A DNA stretch of 64,000 bases from Aurifilum marmelostoma (lineage: Eukaryota; Ascomycota; Sordariomycetes; Diaporthales; Cryphonectriaceae), in the NCBI GenBank assembly GCA_027559495.1, contig JAMXSV010000031.1:62001-126000 (forward strand), read 5' to 3'. The position numbers and the translations under genes are program-made. Shown piece by piece: positions 24,577 to 37,287 of the stretch. The stretch's first letter is position 1; each line of letters opens with the position of its first letter. The notes beneath the pieces were generated by a model. That model saw only the letters and a program-made list of their open reading frames with translations. It was not told where the DNA came from and did not search any database.

Positions 24577-26307
24577 GCAGCAGACGCAACAGTCCCAGCA
24601 ACAAACTTCGGCGGCCAAGCAAGCCAACGGCGATGACGGCGAAGCGGACGACGATACAGCAAAGGTTGCACCGCTGCGCCCACGAGGCCAGCAGAAGCCT
24701 GGACAAGTTGGCGATTCCGCCAAGTCAGATCTCGGCGAGGATTCCCCCAACGGCCTCTCCAAGCCCACCAGTCGCACTAGCGAGGAGATTTTCGAAACAA
24801 ATGGGGTGGAGGGACCCAAGAAGAGGGCGGACGGCACTGTCCGTGACTCTTTCTTTAAGGACGACACTGTCGAGACCAAGAAGATCACCCTCACGCCAGG
24901 TCTGCTTCGCGATGATGGTGTAGCGAGGGCGTCCTCCGACTCTATCGAGAAGGGCATCAAGCAGCGGCCGAGCTTCGACAAGCTGCTCGAGAAGGACTCC
25001 AAGGAGGACAAGAGGAAAACCAAGGACAAGAAAGAGAAGGAGAAGAAGGGCGGCTTCAGGAGCCTCTTCTCTCGTAAGGATAAGAGGAGAGGCGATGAGG
25101 ATGAGGAATCGTTCGGCAAGCGTTCCGTGGATATTGGGACCGAACTGGCAGACAGACCGTCGGAGGACATTGTCGACGACGTGGGCTCAGAGAAGGCCGG
25201 CATGAGCCCGCAACGGAATCCGAGCAAGCTGCAGAAGCAACAACCACGGGTCGAGCCATCTCTTGCGAGAAAGACTGGAGGCGCCCCGCAGGACGCTGGA
25301 TCCGGCATGGATCTCTCCACGTTCTTGAACGAGAGCAACCTGAAGAGCGTCGCAAACGTACCACCTGCCTCGATGCGCATCGTCGATCCAGACGCCGATC
25401 TCTTTGAAGATGATGACGAGGACGAGCCGGCGCCTCAGCCGTCACAAGCGGCTGCCCGATCCGCGTCCATGGATGACTATAAGCAGAATACGCCCAGACA
25501 GGCGCCGACCCGGTCTCAAAGTGCCGACGACCAGAAGCCTGCCAAGACTACTGCGGCCAAGTCACGGATGCAGATTGAGGATTCGGACTCTGACGAGGGA
25601 GTGCAAGAGATTGCACGGACACCTGCGACCAAGGAGGACAAGTCTCCGGACCAGCCGGAGCCAGAGCCGCAGCTGGATCAGTCAGAGAGGCAGAAGCCCC
25701 AGAGGCCAGTGCTGCCGGGTTCGTTCCCTGACAGCTACGTCAGTGTGGTATCCACAGAGTCTACATCCACTGTCACCCCAGAGAAGTCTGGAGCTGCCAG
25801 CCAGCAGAGAGAGCGGCTATCCGAGTCCCCCATTGAAGTATCACCCATCACGCCAACGGAGAACCAGCCCCCGCCCCTCACGGGCGATACTTCGAGCCAA
25901 GAGCACTCGTCGCCCGTCTCGTCGCCCTCGCCCGAGTTGATCGACCGAGAAGAAGCCGTTGGGGTTCACCGCAACCAAGATTCGATCACCACTTCGACAT
26001 CTACGACAACAGTCTCGGCGTGGAACGACACGAGCCTGCGGGCCTTCTTCGACTCGGGCGCCGATATCCGAGACCTTCTTGTCGTTGTCTATGACAAGAA
26101 CGATGTCGAGCCTGTCGGCTCTGACCATCCTGTTGCTGGTGCCCTTTTTAAGGAGCAGAATGCCAAATTGGCAGAGATCACAACTGTAAGGCACAACGGC
26201 AATGAAAAACCCACTCAAGACGAATGCTAATCCACGTGCTATAGCAACTTGATAATATGCTTGGTGACTGGCTTGCCCGCAAGCAAAGGTTACGAGGTAC
26301 GGTCTAG
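22661..26307 (+). CDS. bud14: Bud14-like SH3-domain polarity protein
   Basis: Predicted exons are 22661-22688, 22949-24166, 24245-24318, 24374-26185 and 26245-26307, giving 1064 residues. The 28-base first exon (nine codons plus one base) is favoured because the GTATGT..CAG joint keeps frame and yields a short polar N-terminus; the alternative frame upstream is implausible. One SH3 domain (about residues 370-426, starting VYALHTF and ending GYLPAEHIE) spans intron 2. It is followed by a basic stretch with KNVTF, an acidic Tyr/Asp patch, about 13 Gln (24544-24582), and a long disordered Lys/Glu- and Ser/Pro-rich tail. A conserved-looking C-terminal segment (DIRDLLVVVYDKND to the end) finishes the protein. 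In budding yeast Bud14 targets PP1 (Glc7) to polarity sites and restrains formin Bnr1; a similar role at hyphal tips is inferred. The SH3 position and adjacent basic/acidic segment are the main grounds for the name. Confidence 0.85.
24544..24582 (+). repeat. CAG/CAA run encoding poly-Gln
   Basis: Mostly CAG with two CAA codons, encoding about 13 glutamines in the Bud14-like protein, followed by a second Q-rich stretch. It lies between the acidic patch and the disordered tail. Confidence 0.85.
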
Positions 26308-28109
26308 GCGTTTCACGCCCTAGACACTGTAGCAAAGATACCCCCCCCCCCCTTTCACATTTTTGACATTTTATACCCTTCAACACTTGACAAACTTGTT
26401 ATTTTATTTTTGGTTAGAAAGACACCTGCCGTCTTGAAAACTTTTCCCGATCGACTGTCGACGAAACATCTACGAATGTCTCGACACGATCGCACGATTA
26501 CGCTTGCACATGGATCAATATAATAATGGGCTCGGCGTTTTCTGGGGATAGGAGACAGGACAGATCAAAATGACGGTCAGAATGGGATTTGACGAAAAGT
26601 AAACATCAGACCAGCCCAGGCACATATACCTCTTCTCTCCATTTGTTTGGTGTTTTCTCTTTCGACACGATTGGGCGCTTTCTCACTCTTGAGCTTCTCT
26701 TTTCCCCCATTCTGCGCAGTTAGTACATAGAACAGTGAGCGGGTAGAGAGAGCGTGAAATGCCACCCAGCGAGCAACCAAGTAGGTGGGAGGTGATGTGA
26801 GGGTTTCTGGCTTGCAATGTATTTTTGATTGTGCAGACGGGAGAGTCCGTTCTCCTTTTCCATTCAAAGAGACAGGCTGCTCGACTGAGGCTCTGGAGCC
26901 TGTTGAACTTCATTAGGAATAGAAGACGAAAACAAGAATGCCATTCTCCCTACTTCCAGGCAATGAATACTCATGATTTTCTATTGTTGCTGCTTCTGAT
27001 GTTGTTGTTGCCTGCCCCTGCCTAGGCCTGTGGGGCGGCTTCCCCCTTTCGAGTTCCAGCAGCCTCGTTTTGACCTGACAGAGGTAAGTACTAGGGTGAC
27101 CTGAAATTGAAACCACCTATTTATTCATGACGCCATTGTGCCTTTTCCCTCTAAATGCCACACAAATCATCCAGAAGCAATAACTGGCCGCATTCTTTTG
27201 ACCGAAACGGTCTACGGCCCTCGTCTGCGGATTCTGTACTTTGAATTCCTTAGCTTCCACTTTGTTCTCTTCCTTCTCTCTCACACACACACTTGTTCTC
27301 TTTGTGACTGGTACACTCTTTGTTTGGGTTCTTTGGTGGCTGTCAATCATTTTTTGATCGATTTCTGCTCACTACAGCACCCCTCAGTGGTGGCTTGTGC
27401 TTGCGTTTCTCCAGTACGCCCTCCTTCCCCTCACCAACCAATTTCGTGTGAGGAGAGGGGATCTGGTCTGGGTAGCAAGGGAGTCCGTCCTACAACAACG
27501 CCGCCAACAACCACACACTACGAACTACGCTTTTTGTGGTCTGACAGATATTTGGACCAATCTCAATATCTTGAATCAACGAACCGATTCTGTCAAGGCT
27601 GTGTGTCGGATTTACAGCAATATCACCCTACGGGGCGCCGCACCAGCAGGAGCAACAGCAGCATACAGTAGCGTTACAGCCCCTCGGCTAGGGGCTGTTC
27701 TTCAGAAGGTGGCCACTCCCGGGTGCCCGCTAACCCAGAGCTTCCCCTGCCGAGCGCCCGTGCCGAGATAGCTCCTTCAGTGCCCGCTCCCTCAAACCAA
27801 CACCAACCCGCAAACGCCTAAAATCGTCGTCCTTCTCCTCCGGCAAACCTTAAAAAAAAAAAAAAGACCACAGCAGCCGCTGAACCGCCCCCCCCCCCTT
27901 CCCGGCGTGTGTGTGCGTGTGTGTGTAGGTGCGCGCGTGTGCATGTGTAGGTGTGTATGTGTGTGCCCGACATCCAGCACACCACAACACAACCACAATA
28001 CCACACATCCGCTATGTCACAGCACCCGACGAGCGGGCTCCATCATCTACACCCTGTGCCGCACAAGATCAAGATTCCAAAAAGGGCTGCTAGTTACACG
28101 CCCGCCACC
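26308..28109. other. Intergenic, no gene recognised
   Basis: This lies between two plus-strand genes. It has a C-run near 26340, a run of A near 27853, a C-run near 27890, and an alternating (GT)n/(GC)n tract at about 27906-27967 directly upstream of the next gene. Frames such as 27138-27671 have no protein-like features. Confidence 0.65.
27906..27967. repeat. (GT)n/(GC)n alternating purine-pyrimidine tract
   Basis: About 60 bases of near-continuous GT and GC dinucleotides with a few interruptions. It lies 140-200 bases upstream of the predicted start at 28110, so it is likely in the promoter or 5' UTR. Confidence 0.8.
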
Positions 28110-28840
28110 ATGGACAACGACCTGCGGTCGCAGCTGAACGTCCAGCTCGTCGCTGGCGGCCATGATAAGAAGTAAGCACTGCCGTACTTACCTTTTCTCT
28201 TGCCGACCCTGTTTGCTCCTTGCTCTCGTCCACTCCCTTTCAGACGGTAAGCCTCCAGGTCAAGGGCAGGAGGGCAATCCTGAAGCCGGAAGTCATCGCA
28301 TTAGAGGCAGAGACTGGCCTTAACTTGTAAGGTGGTAAACACCCTGCTAACCATCATTCGGTCCCTTGCAGGATCCAAGAGCACCTCCTCTACAGCCTCA
28401 ATGCCCATCCCACCAACTGGCCCACGCAGATTCAAGCCCGCGCCCTCGCCCTCCTGCGGTCCGGCGAGGCAACGACATTCCCACAGCTCCTCAAACAGAT
28501 CCTCGAGGAGGTCCGCAAGGAGACGTCGCAATCCGACGCCAAATCCAAGTCAGCTAACGGCAACGGCAGCGACTCGTCGGTGCAGGTGAACGGAGGAGGT
28601 TCGTCGAACAAGAAGAAGGATAACGCCAATACCAGCAGCAACAGCAGTAACAGTGGCAGCAACAACGACAACGACTCAGCGCTGGGCCTGAATCCCGGCC
28701 CAGGCGAGGCGGGCAACCTACATACGGACGAGATGCAGAGCCTCGCGGTGCCCAAGGCGGTCGTGGACGATGCGCTCAAGGTGACGAGAGACGCGCTGGT
28801 GTCTGTTGCGGAGTTTGACCAGGCCGACGGCGGATTGTGA
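28110..28840 (+). CDS. Small conserved-looking protein, function unknown
   Basis: Predicted exons 28110-28171 and 28372-28840 encode 176 residues. The GTAAGC..CAG intron restores frame as H-D-K-K then I-Q-E-H. The start at 28110 is preferred because of its strong context (GCCACCATGG); an in-frame ATG at 28014 would add 32 residues. The first 70 residues look folded and helical, with the segment LLYSLNAHPTNWPTQIQARA followed by LALLRSGE and TTFPQLLKQILEEVR. A Ser/Asn/Gly/Lys-rich low-complexity linker follows, and the end (AVPKAVVDDALKVTRDALVSV) looks like a second amphipathic helix. There is no transmembrane segment or signal peptide. Two helical ends joined by a disordered linker suggest a subunit of a larger complex; I do not recognise the family. 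Confidence 0.75.
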
Positions 28841-30693
28841 GCACGAGAGACGCACTTGCTGGTGGTAGGAGGCGGGTTTGTTTCTTGATGGCCTGCGTGC
28901 CCCGAAACAACGCGATGTGACTTCTTACCAGATGCATAGTCTCACCCCGAGAAGAGATCATGTGGGCTTCATCCGGGAGTGAAACGAAAAAAAATCTCTG
29001 GAGTTGACGGGGTCAGAGGTGGTAGCCAGCACAGGAAAAAGTTCGTGCGGTCATCATGACAGGTCTGCGGTGGATCATCATCGCACTTCGTCAACCTTTC
29101 AGGCCACACACACATCACACATTGGTCTGGCTAGACCTCATGAAGCAGAATGCCTCTCTACGAAGTCTGCTTATAATCAACAAACGAATAATGGTTGCCA
29201 TTGTACAAAGTGGGACGACTTCAACGGCATGACACAAAACTGCTTTCACCAATATAAGCACAGGATCGGTGGCGCATTAAAACGGCTGAAGGCGTATGGC
29301 GTTGGTAGCTGATTTTGTCCCTGTCTTCTTTTTTTCTCTCTTTCACTTTGAATACATCTTTATCTTTTCCAAGTTGAAGCTGTGTCGTTCCTCTTCCTTC
29401 TTTTGGTTGTCGTCCGACATACGTGACGGTGGCAGTTGGGAAGTACGCAGAGCCTGTGCATGCTTCGGTTCTAAGCCAGTCCAGCATCTCACTCGAACAG
29501 CCACGTGATGACACCTCTGTTTAAAAAGAAAGTGATGATTCCGGCAGAAGATCAGACAAGAATTTCGTAGACGCCAAATCTAATAAAGTGTCATTTTTGT
29601 AGTGGGAGGAGAGGTCCTGACGTGGTAGGATAGCCCCATTTGCCACACCCTACAGAGGAACTCAACGCAACCCTAGGTGTTCACGCCTCGTGTACAGAGA
29701 CGCCAGAGACACAGTCCTTTGCCTCTACAGAGAAGCAGCAGGATACATTTCCCACAGATGACCACCGTTGTCCTTGTACCTGCCATCTACAGCCTCCCTG
29801 GCGGACACTCTCTGTCTTGCAGTGAGAGATGGGTTCCTTCTATCCATATGTGTGCGTGTGGACACGGTCGCTGCTTGTACCAAACGACAATATATGTATA
29901 CACACCTGACCCAGTTATCAAAGCACTTTGTTGTCTTCTTTGCAACGACTGGTCGATCCCAAAGGCGTGGAATTCCCTTTCCTTCGTTTCTTCTCTTCTC
30001 TCTGTGAGGGACATTGCTCGAGACGATCGACCGTAACACATTTTATTTTACTAATTTAACTGCATCTTACTGCGCTGAGATCATGCTGAGATCCGACGGA
30101 CTTTTGACAGTTTTCGAGACCAAGTCTTGCTATCTATCGACATACTAGAGTGCCGAGTTGGAAAGGGCAGTAGGCTGGGGCGCAGATGGCAGGACTGACA
30201 ACCGTATATCCTCACACGATTAACGAAACAGTACAATGCGGCCAAGTTGCCGGTCAGTTTTACAAATACAATTCATTCAAGAACACTGCAGTAGAGGAGG
30301 CCGATTTTGAAAATCAATGAAATAGTGTCGCATTAAGGAAATCTATCGTGATCCAGATCGCCTGTGCCAAGGTAGCCGGCAAACTCCAAGATCTCAGTCT
30401 CTATGTATGGAGAACTTAACCCGGGGCGAGAACTCCTGTATCGATCAAGATTTTGGATGAACTCCCTCCTTGGCATGTCCGCTAACCGTTCAAGAAAACT
30501 GTTTGAGGTCGTCTGATTCCGAGACCTCCTGAATACGAGCGTCCTCTGTGCCGTCAGCCAAGGCTGATCGTGCCAACTACCGAATTGTTCACGTTGCACC
30601 AGTCTCGACCGCAAATCCTTCCCACCGCCCCAAAAAGACAAAAGACGTAGAATACAGGGATCAATGATGTTATGCAGTCTTTGAAGACCACGT
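28841..30693. other. Intergenic between convergent genes
   Basis: This lies between the 3' ends of the small unknown gene (+) and cdc48 (-). An AATAAA-like word (TAATAAAG) occurs near 29580. Open frames are short and lack protein-like composition. I see no gene. Confidence 0.65.
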
Positions 30694-33395
30694 TTAGTCG
30701 TAGAGACCATCATCGTTGCCCGCATCACCGAAGTTGTCGGCGGCATTGTTGGCGGCGGAGTCAGCCTCGGGGAACTTGAAGTAGGCGCCCGGTCCAGCAT
30801 TCTTCATCTGTTGAGCAAAAGCCTCATATCGGCGGATCTCAACATCGGTGACAGAGCGACGAGCCATCTGCATGGCCTCCTCGAAGTGGCGCTTTGCGAG
30901 CTCGGGGACCGGGTCCTCGGCATCGTCGTCCATGTCGATATCCTCACCGGCGGCCTCGCGGGCCTTGGTCCGCTCGATGTCGAGAGCGATAGACTCCTTG
31001 ATGGCCAACTTGACCGCGCGCTGGGTGATGAAGCCCAGATCGGCACCAGAGAAGCCGTGAGTCTTGGAAGCGATGAAAGACAGGTCGATGTCGCCAGCCA
31101 CAGGGGTCTTGCGGAGCTGGGCCTGGAGAATGCCAAGACGACCAGCCTCATCGGGCAGAGGCACGTAGATGAGGGAGTCGAGACGACCAGGACGGCAGAG
31201 AGCGGGGTCAAGCTGCTCAGGTCGGTTGGTGGCACCAATGACGAACACGTTCTTCTTGGAAGTCATGCCGTCCATCTCGGTCAGCAGCTGGTTGACAACA
31301 CGATCCGAGGCACCACCGGCATCGCCTACGGAGCCACCACGAGCCTTAGCGATAGAGTCCAACTCGTCCAGGAAGACAATGCAAGGGGCAGCGGCGCGGG
31401 CCTTGTCGAAGATGTCGCGAATGTTGCTCTCAGACTCGCCGAACCACATGCTCAGCAGCTCAGGACCCTTGACGGAGATGAAGTTGGCAGAGCACTCGTT
31501 GGCAACAGCCTTAGCCAACATCGTCTTACCCGTACCGGGGGGGCCGTAGAAGAGAACACCACGAGAGGGCGACATGCCGAACTTGAGGAACTTCTCGGGG
31601 TGGTCGACAGGGTATTGGACCTGCTCCTTGAGCTCCTGCTTGACTCCCTCCAGACCACCGATGTCCTCCCAGCGGACGTTGGGCACCTCGACAACGGCGA
31701 CCTCGCGCAGAGCAGATGGGTTGGAGACACCCAGTGCGAAGCGGAAGTTCTCCATGGTGACACCAAGGGAGTCGAGGACCTCGGCGTCAATGGTGTCCTC
31801 ATCGAGGTCAATCAGATCCATCTTCTCACGAATCTGCTGCATGGCAGCCTCGGAGCAGAGGGCGGCAACATCGGAACCAACGTAACCGTGGGTCTCGGCA
31901 GCAATCTGCTCCAGGTCGACGTCATCACCAAGCTTCATGTTCTTGGTGTGGATCTGCAGGATCTCAAGACGGCCGGTGGGGTCAGGAATGCCAATGTCGA
32001 CCTCGCGATCGAAACGTCCGAAGCGACGCAGGGCGGGGTCGATAGAGTTGGGACGGTTGGTGGCAGCCATAACGACGACGTTGGAGCGGGCCTTCATGCC
32101 GTCCATGAGGGTCAGAAGCTGAGAAACGACACGGCGCTCGACTTCACCGTTGGTCTTCTCACGCTTGGGTGCGATGGAATCGATCTCGTCGATGAAGATG
32201 ATGGCCGGAGAGTTCTTCTCGGCCTCCTCAAAAGCCTTTCGGAGGTTGGACTCGGATTCACCGGCCATCTTGGACATGATCTCAGGACCATTGATCAGGA
32301 AGAAAAAGGCACCGGTCTCGTTGGCGACGGCTCGAGCCATGAGAGTCTTACCGGTACCGGGGGGACCAAACAGCAGCACACCGCGTGGGGGCTTGATACC
32401 GATAGACTTGAAGAGCTGTGGGTGACGCAGGGGAAGCTCGACCATCTCACGGATCTGAGCCATCTGCTTCCTGCATCCACCAATATCGTCGTACCCAACC
32501 TCGTTTAGGTTGTTCTCCTCCTCATCACGCTGGATGGGCTCGCCCTCGCAGTGAATAACTGTGTCTTGTGCAACAATACCGTACTCTGGGGGGTCCACCT
32601 CGACGATCTTGAACTCGACTTGTCTCATGCCACCGCGAGCGATGAACAGATCACCCTGGCGGACAGGGCGGTAGGCCTCGCGGAAGTAGGGGGCGAGGAA
32701 GACGTCGAACAACGAACCAGTCAGGCCCTCGACGGTATCGGCGATGGGCAGGACGGCGATGCGCTTGGCCTTTAGGGATGGTCAGTTTCTGTGACGACCA
32801 GATGCATACTTGGGCGGCATCAACTTACGTATTTGATATCGGGGCAAGGGTGGATGGTGACGACATCACCGTGCTTCACACGCAAATTGTGTCGCACAAC
32901 ACGGTTCATGCGGCAACTGCCATCGTCGAGCTCATCATCACCGAGGACAACCAGTACGGTGTCCTTCCTCTTCTTGCCGCGGACGAGAACGGTGTCGCCA
33001 CGGAACAGCTGGAGAGCGTCCATGGTGGCGTTGGACAGCGCAATGATAGAGTTGTCATCGTTGACGGCGTCGGTAACCCTGATTTTGATTTGAGGTCAGC
33101 TTTCGTTTGCCCGCAAGAGGAGCCCCCGGGGGAGGGGGGGGGGCTGAGGGTAAAGGAGGAGAGATGGGTTCAGCACACGTACATCAGCTGGTTGGGCTTC
33201 TTCTTCTTCTTGAGGATGGCGGTTGCGGTATCATCTTCATCCTTGCGCTCGGCACCAGAGGCGTCCCTGGGGCAGACAGTTAGTTGTTTGCTCTTAGTAT
33301 CGATGGCGAAGGTGAAGGCCGCCGGTTTGGATAAATGTGACATACATCAAGTGAGCCTTCTTCTTGTCAGTGTCGGGGGAAGTTGGAGGAGCCAT
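30694..33395 (-). CDS. cdc48: AAA+ ATPase Cdc48 (p97/VCP)
   Basis: Predicted exons on the minus strand are 33395-33346, 33266-33183, 33078-32829 and 32769-30694, giving 819 residues, the normal family size. The joints read AHL-M-DASGAE, NQL-M-VTDAV and DIKY-AKRIAV; the first two introns both split an ATG codon after AT. The protein has an N-terminal substrate/cofactor domain (VTDAVNDDNSIIALS onward), a D1 ATPase domain with Walker A GPPGTGKT (residues 263-270) and Walker B IIFIDEIDSIAPK, and a D2 domain with a second GPPGTGKT and IVFLDELDSIA. Arginine-finger regions (RRFGRFDRE, CRPGRLD) are present. It ends GLYD with the conserved penultimate tyrosine. Cdc48 is a hexameric segregase that unfolds ubiquitinated proteins in ERAD, proteasomal degradation and membrane fusion with Ufd1-Npl4 and other cofactors. 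It is cytosolic and nuclear. Codon use is strongly biased to C-ending codons, as in a highly expressed gene. Confidence 0.97.
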
Positions 33396-36007
33396 CTTGA
33401 CTACTTGGTCTGTGAAAGGTCAAGACGATGTCGAAGATGGTGGAGGGGACGTGGATGGGTTGCCCGTCTGCTCGGCCTGGGTGACAGACAGCTCGTAGAG
33501 GAGACGTGGCTCGCGAGACCGGTGCTCGCGGGGTAATCGGGAGTTGAGGCGAGGATGTGGTGATCAAGAACCAAGACGCTGGTTGATGATCGAGCAGAAA
33601 AGGAGATGTAAAGAGGAAAAGAAAACAGAAAAGTTGTTGTGGGGGAACTTGTCGGTGGTGAGGTTGAAGGTTTGAAGAAGGGAAGCTGTTGGCGGCGAAG
33701 TAAATGACCAGCGAAGGTGGCACCAAAGGCTGTAGCCAGCTCCAGGCACTCGACGGATGACGAACTGGACCAAAGGCGAGCTTCAGGTGAGAGGCGCTAG
33801 CGGCTGGAACAACTGCCCGGGGCGAATCAGATCCACCTGTGGGCGGCCCCTCTTACCTCCAGCCTGCCCCGTCGTCTGCCATTGAGGGAGACGGTGGCCC
33901 CAGCTTCTGTCTTGATAATCGGCCTGCCACGCTTGCCACACCACGGCAGGCTGACATGGAACCTTCCAGCGTTTTCGTAGTTCCTGCATAGTAAGTACAG
34001 AGTACCTAGAGTGAATCATGATCATGACCTTTTGCACCAAGAGCAACAAAAGTCTTCCCAAGTTGCGTATTTGTACGTGTTTATATTTCCAGTGGTATTC
34101 CATTCAGTCGTCATCAGGTCATCTTCACAAGAACAGTCTTCCTTTTTTTTTCTGTCTTCTTTCTTCTTTCCCCATCCCTCTCTGTGGCCCGCCTCTTCTT
34201 TTGGTTCCCCCAGGCTGTGGACATATTGGTGAGATAGCATGTTCGAGCTCTGGGCATGTCCAAACAAGAGCTCCGCGTCTGAAGGCAGACCGTTCAAAAT
34301 TTTCCTTTTATTCTGACGAACCTTACACTATCAAGGTCTTCTGAAAGGTGTCACGTCGTCAAGGATTGCTCTTTCATATACGAATACGCACGATGTTGCC
34401 CAAGACAAGCACATTAAAGATAGTGACATCCAGAACATATAATTATTTGCATGCCTTGTACAGTATACCGCCTCTGCTCGAAACCTTTCGAGACTGGTTC
34501 CGCTTTCAACGTGACAGCCACGGTAGATGATTCTACGGTAAAAGCCCAGCTGGCTTCAAATGCACATAGTTGTATTTACCCACCAGCGCTGTAGTCATAG
34601 GCCACATCGTCCTACGATTTATGGACGGTCGAACCATGAGAAGCAACGGTGCGAGGCCAGCGTCTGAGGCTGAAAGGTCGCTGCGAGCACGGCAAACATT
34701 TGCATACGTCTCCGGCCCGCGTGCTACATCCAGGTCGAAGTGACTGGGACGGCCCTAAGACACTAAGCTACTTCTTCAAATATTAGGGGGGCTGGCAATG
34801 GCACACAAAACTGACTCTGGATGAGCCCCCAAGCAAGAGACAGACTTACCTGCTACGTGTCGCTTGGCCACGATCCTGTTCCTTCCGCTGATATTCAGGA
34901 CTCTGCGGAATTGTACAGTTAGGCCTCAAGGACCACTGTCGAGTTGACTATCAAGAGACGAAGCGTTTGTAACGCCCCTCAAAGTGGTGGACGTCGCGCT
35001 GGCGGACAGCAAGATACTAATTATGTCATAGGGGCCTGGTGCCAGACCCAGCAGCAAGTCGTTGGTGCCATGACAGCGTGGGTCTACGCCTGCAAGAAGG
35101 GTCCGGACCTCAGCTTTTACAGTGGGCATGGCCCTGAGGCTGGTACTCTACTGCATAAATACTATAGTATGCTATAGCACCGTTAGCACCAAAGTATGAA
35201 GTGGGTTTAGCCCCCCCCCCCCAACTCTCAAGTTGCAGCCGTGCACCCCCGCAGGGGCTGCCCTGCAAATGAGAGACAGATCCTGAACAATTCCCAGCCA
35301 ACCTCAGCTGGTCGGTCCCTCCTTTTCCATGGCAACGACAACGGGATCCTGCTTGTGACTACCCGTCTTTCTTTCCCACTTCCAGCCACCACCAGCGTCA
35401 GGAGTCGAGGAATAGACGTTGGAAGGGAAGCAGAACTACGCTCGCTTATTTTACACACTCACAGTCAACATTCACTTCTCAGTCCTCCACGGCCGAAACC
35501 CCTTCATTGGCGTTGCATCTTTTAATGTCCATCGCTTGCTTTTTACAACACCCGAGGGAGTGAACAAGAGCCTAGGCTGCTAGTCCTCGTGTTCGGTACA
35601 ATCCCCAGTTTCAGCCTCGTATTTTTTCCCCCCCCTCCCCTTCCCTCTTTTTTCTTGCTCTTGGCCGCCGCCGATGGGATCCTGAACTGCGCCCAATCAC
35701 TTCTGCTCTTCTCGACGGTCTACTCACGCCTCTTCCGACCTGCCACTGCCGCCACCTGCTGTTCTGTCGACATCCACTTTGGTTGGAGACAGCCAGGAGC
35801 GGAGGATTCACGGACCTAGGCGCCTCATCTCGCACCTGCGAGGGCTGATCTGCAGTCGCAACCGACGGGTCCACAGCGCGCCCACGTCCGAGTCGACAGC
35901 CCTGCGAACATCCTCATTTATCATCTCCGTCCTCGACTGAAGAAGGGTGACTGCGAACAAACACAAAGGAGCGTCTGGCTGGCCACTACCGGCCGACGAC
36001 AGACAAG
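33396..36007. other. Divergent promoter region between cdc48 and chs7
   Basis: A 2.6 kb spacer holds the promoters and leaders of cdc48 (leftward) and chs7 (rightward). Homopyrimidine stretches occur near 34140-34190 and 35620-35660, and a C-run near 35212. Frames in it are short, with no protein features. Confidence 0.65.
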
Positions 36008-37287
36008 ATGGCCTTCGGCGACTTCACGTCATTCTGCCAAACGGCGCCACTGCCGCTGTGCGCGTCCATCGGGGCGATAACGTCCATATCCAATGGCGTC
36101 GGCATCGAGGCGAATTGCTACGCCCGGAATATCGAGCTCGCGAACACCATCATCTTCCAGATGGCGGCGAGCGCAATACATATCGTATCGCTGGTCATGA
36201 CCGTCATTATGATTCTGCACGTCAGGGGGAAGTTTACTGCCGTTGGTATGTGGTTTGTCCAACTGAGGATCTTTTCTGGGGCGCTGCGGATATCGTCTTG
36301 TCGATTTTTCTGGCGGGAACTGGATGGTCTAGATCGCCGCCAGGGCCAACAAGCAGCAGGACAGACGATGTTCGACCCGCACCACCGTAATGGGTGGCAG
36401 ATTTGTGTGGACGAGCACTTGCTAATGACAGAGTGGTCTAGGTCGGAAGGAGATCATCAACTTCTTCTACATCTACATGCTCCTCACCTTCTTCTCCCTG
36501 ATCGTTGACGCGGGAGTGTCTCCTCCCGGCTCGACTGCGTATCCGTACTTCGTCGCCCTCCAGGGTGGTCTCGCATCGGCCCTCATTACCTGCCTCTTGA
36601 TCAACGGTTTCGTGGGTTTCCAACTATACGAGGATGGCACGCCGTTGTCGTTGTGGATGTTGAGACTGTGCTCGCTCGCCGCCTTTGCCATCTCCTTCCT
36701 TGTCTCCTTGGCGACGTTCAAGAGCTGGGCGGGGCTGGGCCCGACCAACACTGTTGGCCTCTTTGTAGTGTTGTACCTGCTGAATGGCATACAGCTGCTG
36801 GTGTATCTGATCATGCAGGTAATCCTGGTGACGCAGACGCTTCAGGATCGCTGGCCGTTGGGTGAACTCGTCTTTGGCGTCCTTTTTTTCGTCGCTGGCC
36901 AAGTGATCCTGTACGGCTTCAGCGACAAGATCTGCAACGCAGTGAGTCACTATCTCGACGGACTCTTCTTGGCTTCCATCTGCAATCTGTTGGCGGTCAT
37001 GATGGTCTACAAGGTAAATTCTCTCTTTCATCTCTTTGCCCGCATCTGCACGCGCTACTCATAATCGAGCAAGGGCTGACATGGGACTTCAGTTCTGGGA
37101 CTCCATTACGAAGGAAGACCTCGAATTCTCCGTTGGTACTAGGATGAACAACTGGGAAGTCAAAGAGTTGCTGCCTGAGGAGGATCGCCGAGCAACCATG
37201 TACCAGGATGAGCAGTACGCACACTCGAGCGCGTACGACACTGCATTCTCGCCGTCGCCCAACCCGAACCGGCACTCGAAATATTAA
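36008..37287 (+). CDS. chs7: Chitin synthase export chaperone Chs7
   Basis: Predicted exons 36008-36245, 36442-37013 and 37093-37287 encode 334 residues, the usual family length. Introns are GTATGT..TAG (phase 1) and GTAAAT..CAG (phase 0). The N-terminus MAFGDFTSFCQTAPLPLC and the first helix region, with VGRKEIINFFYIYMLL across intron 1, are typical of Chs7. About seven hydrophobic helices follow, and the soluble C-terminus contains FWDSITKEDLEFSVGTRMNNWEVKELL, a family hallmark. Chs7 is a polytopic ER protein needed for ER exit and folding of the class IV chitin synthase Chs3 in yeast; filamentous homologues affect chitin deposition and morphogenesis. The ATG is preceded by ACAAGATGG, a good fungal start context. 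Confidence 0.95.

Noticed and set aside
30811..32508. 565-codon plus-strand frame
   Set aside because: Shadow of cdc48 exon 4, whose strongly biased codons leave the reverse strand open. Cdc48 identity is certain.
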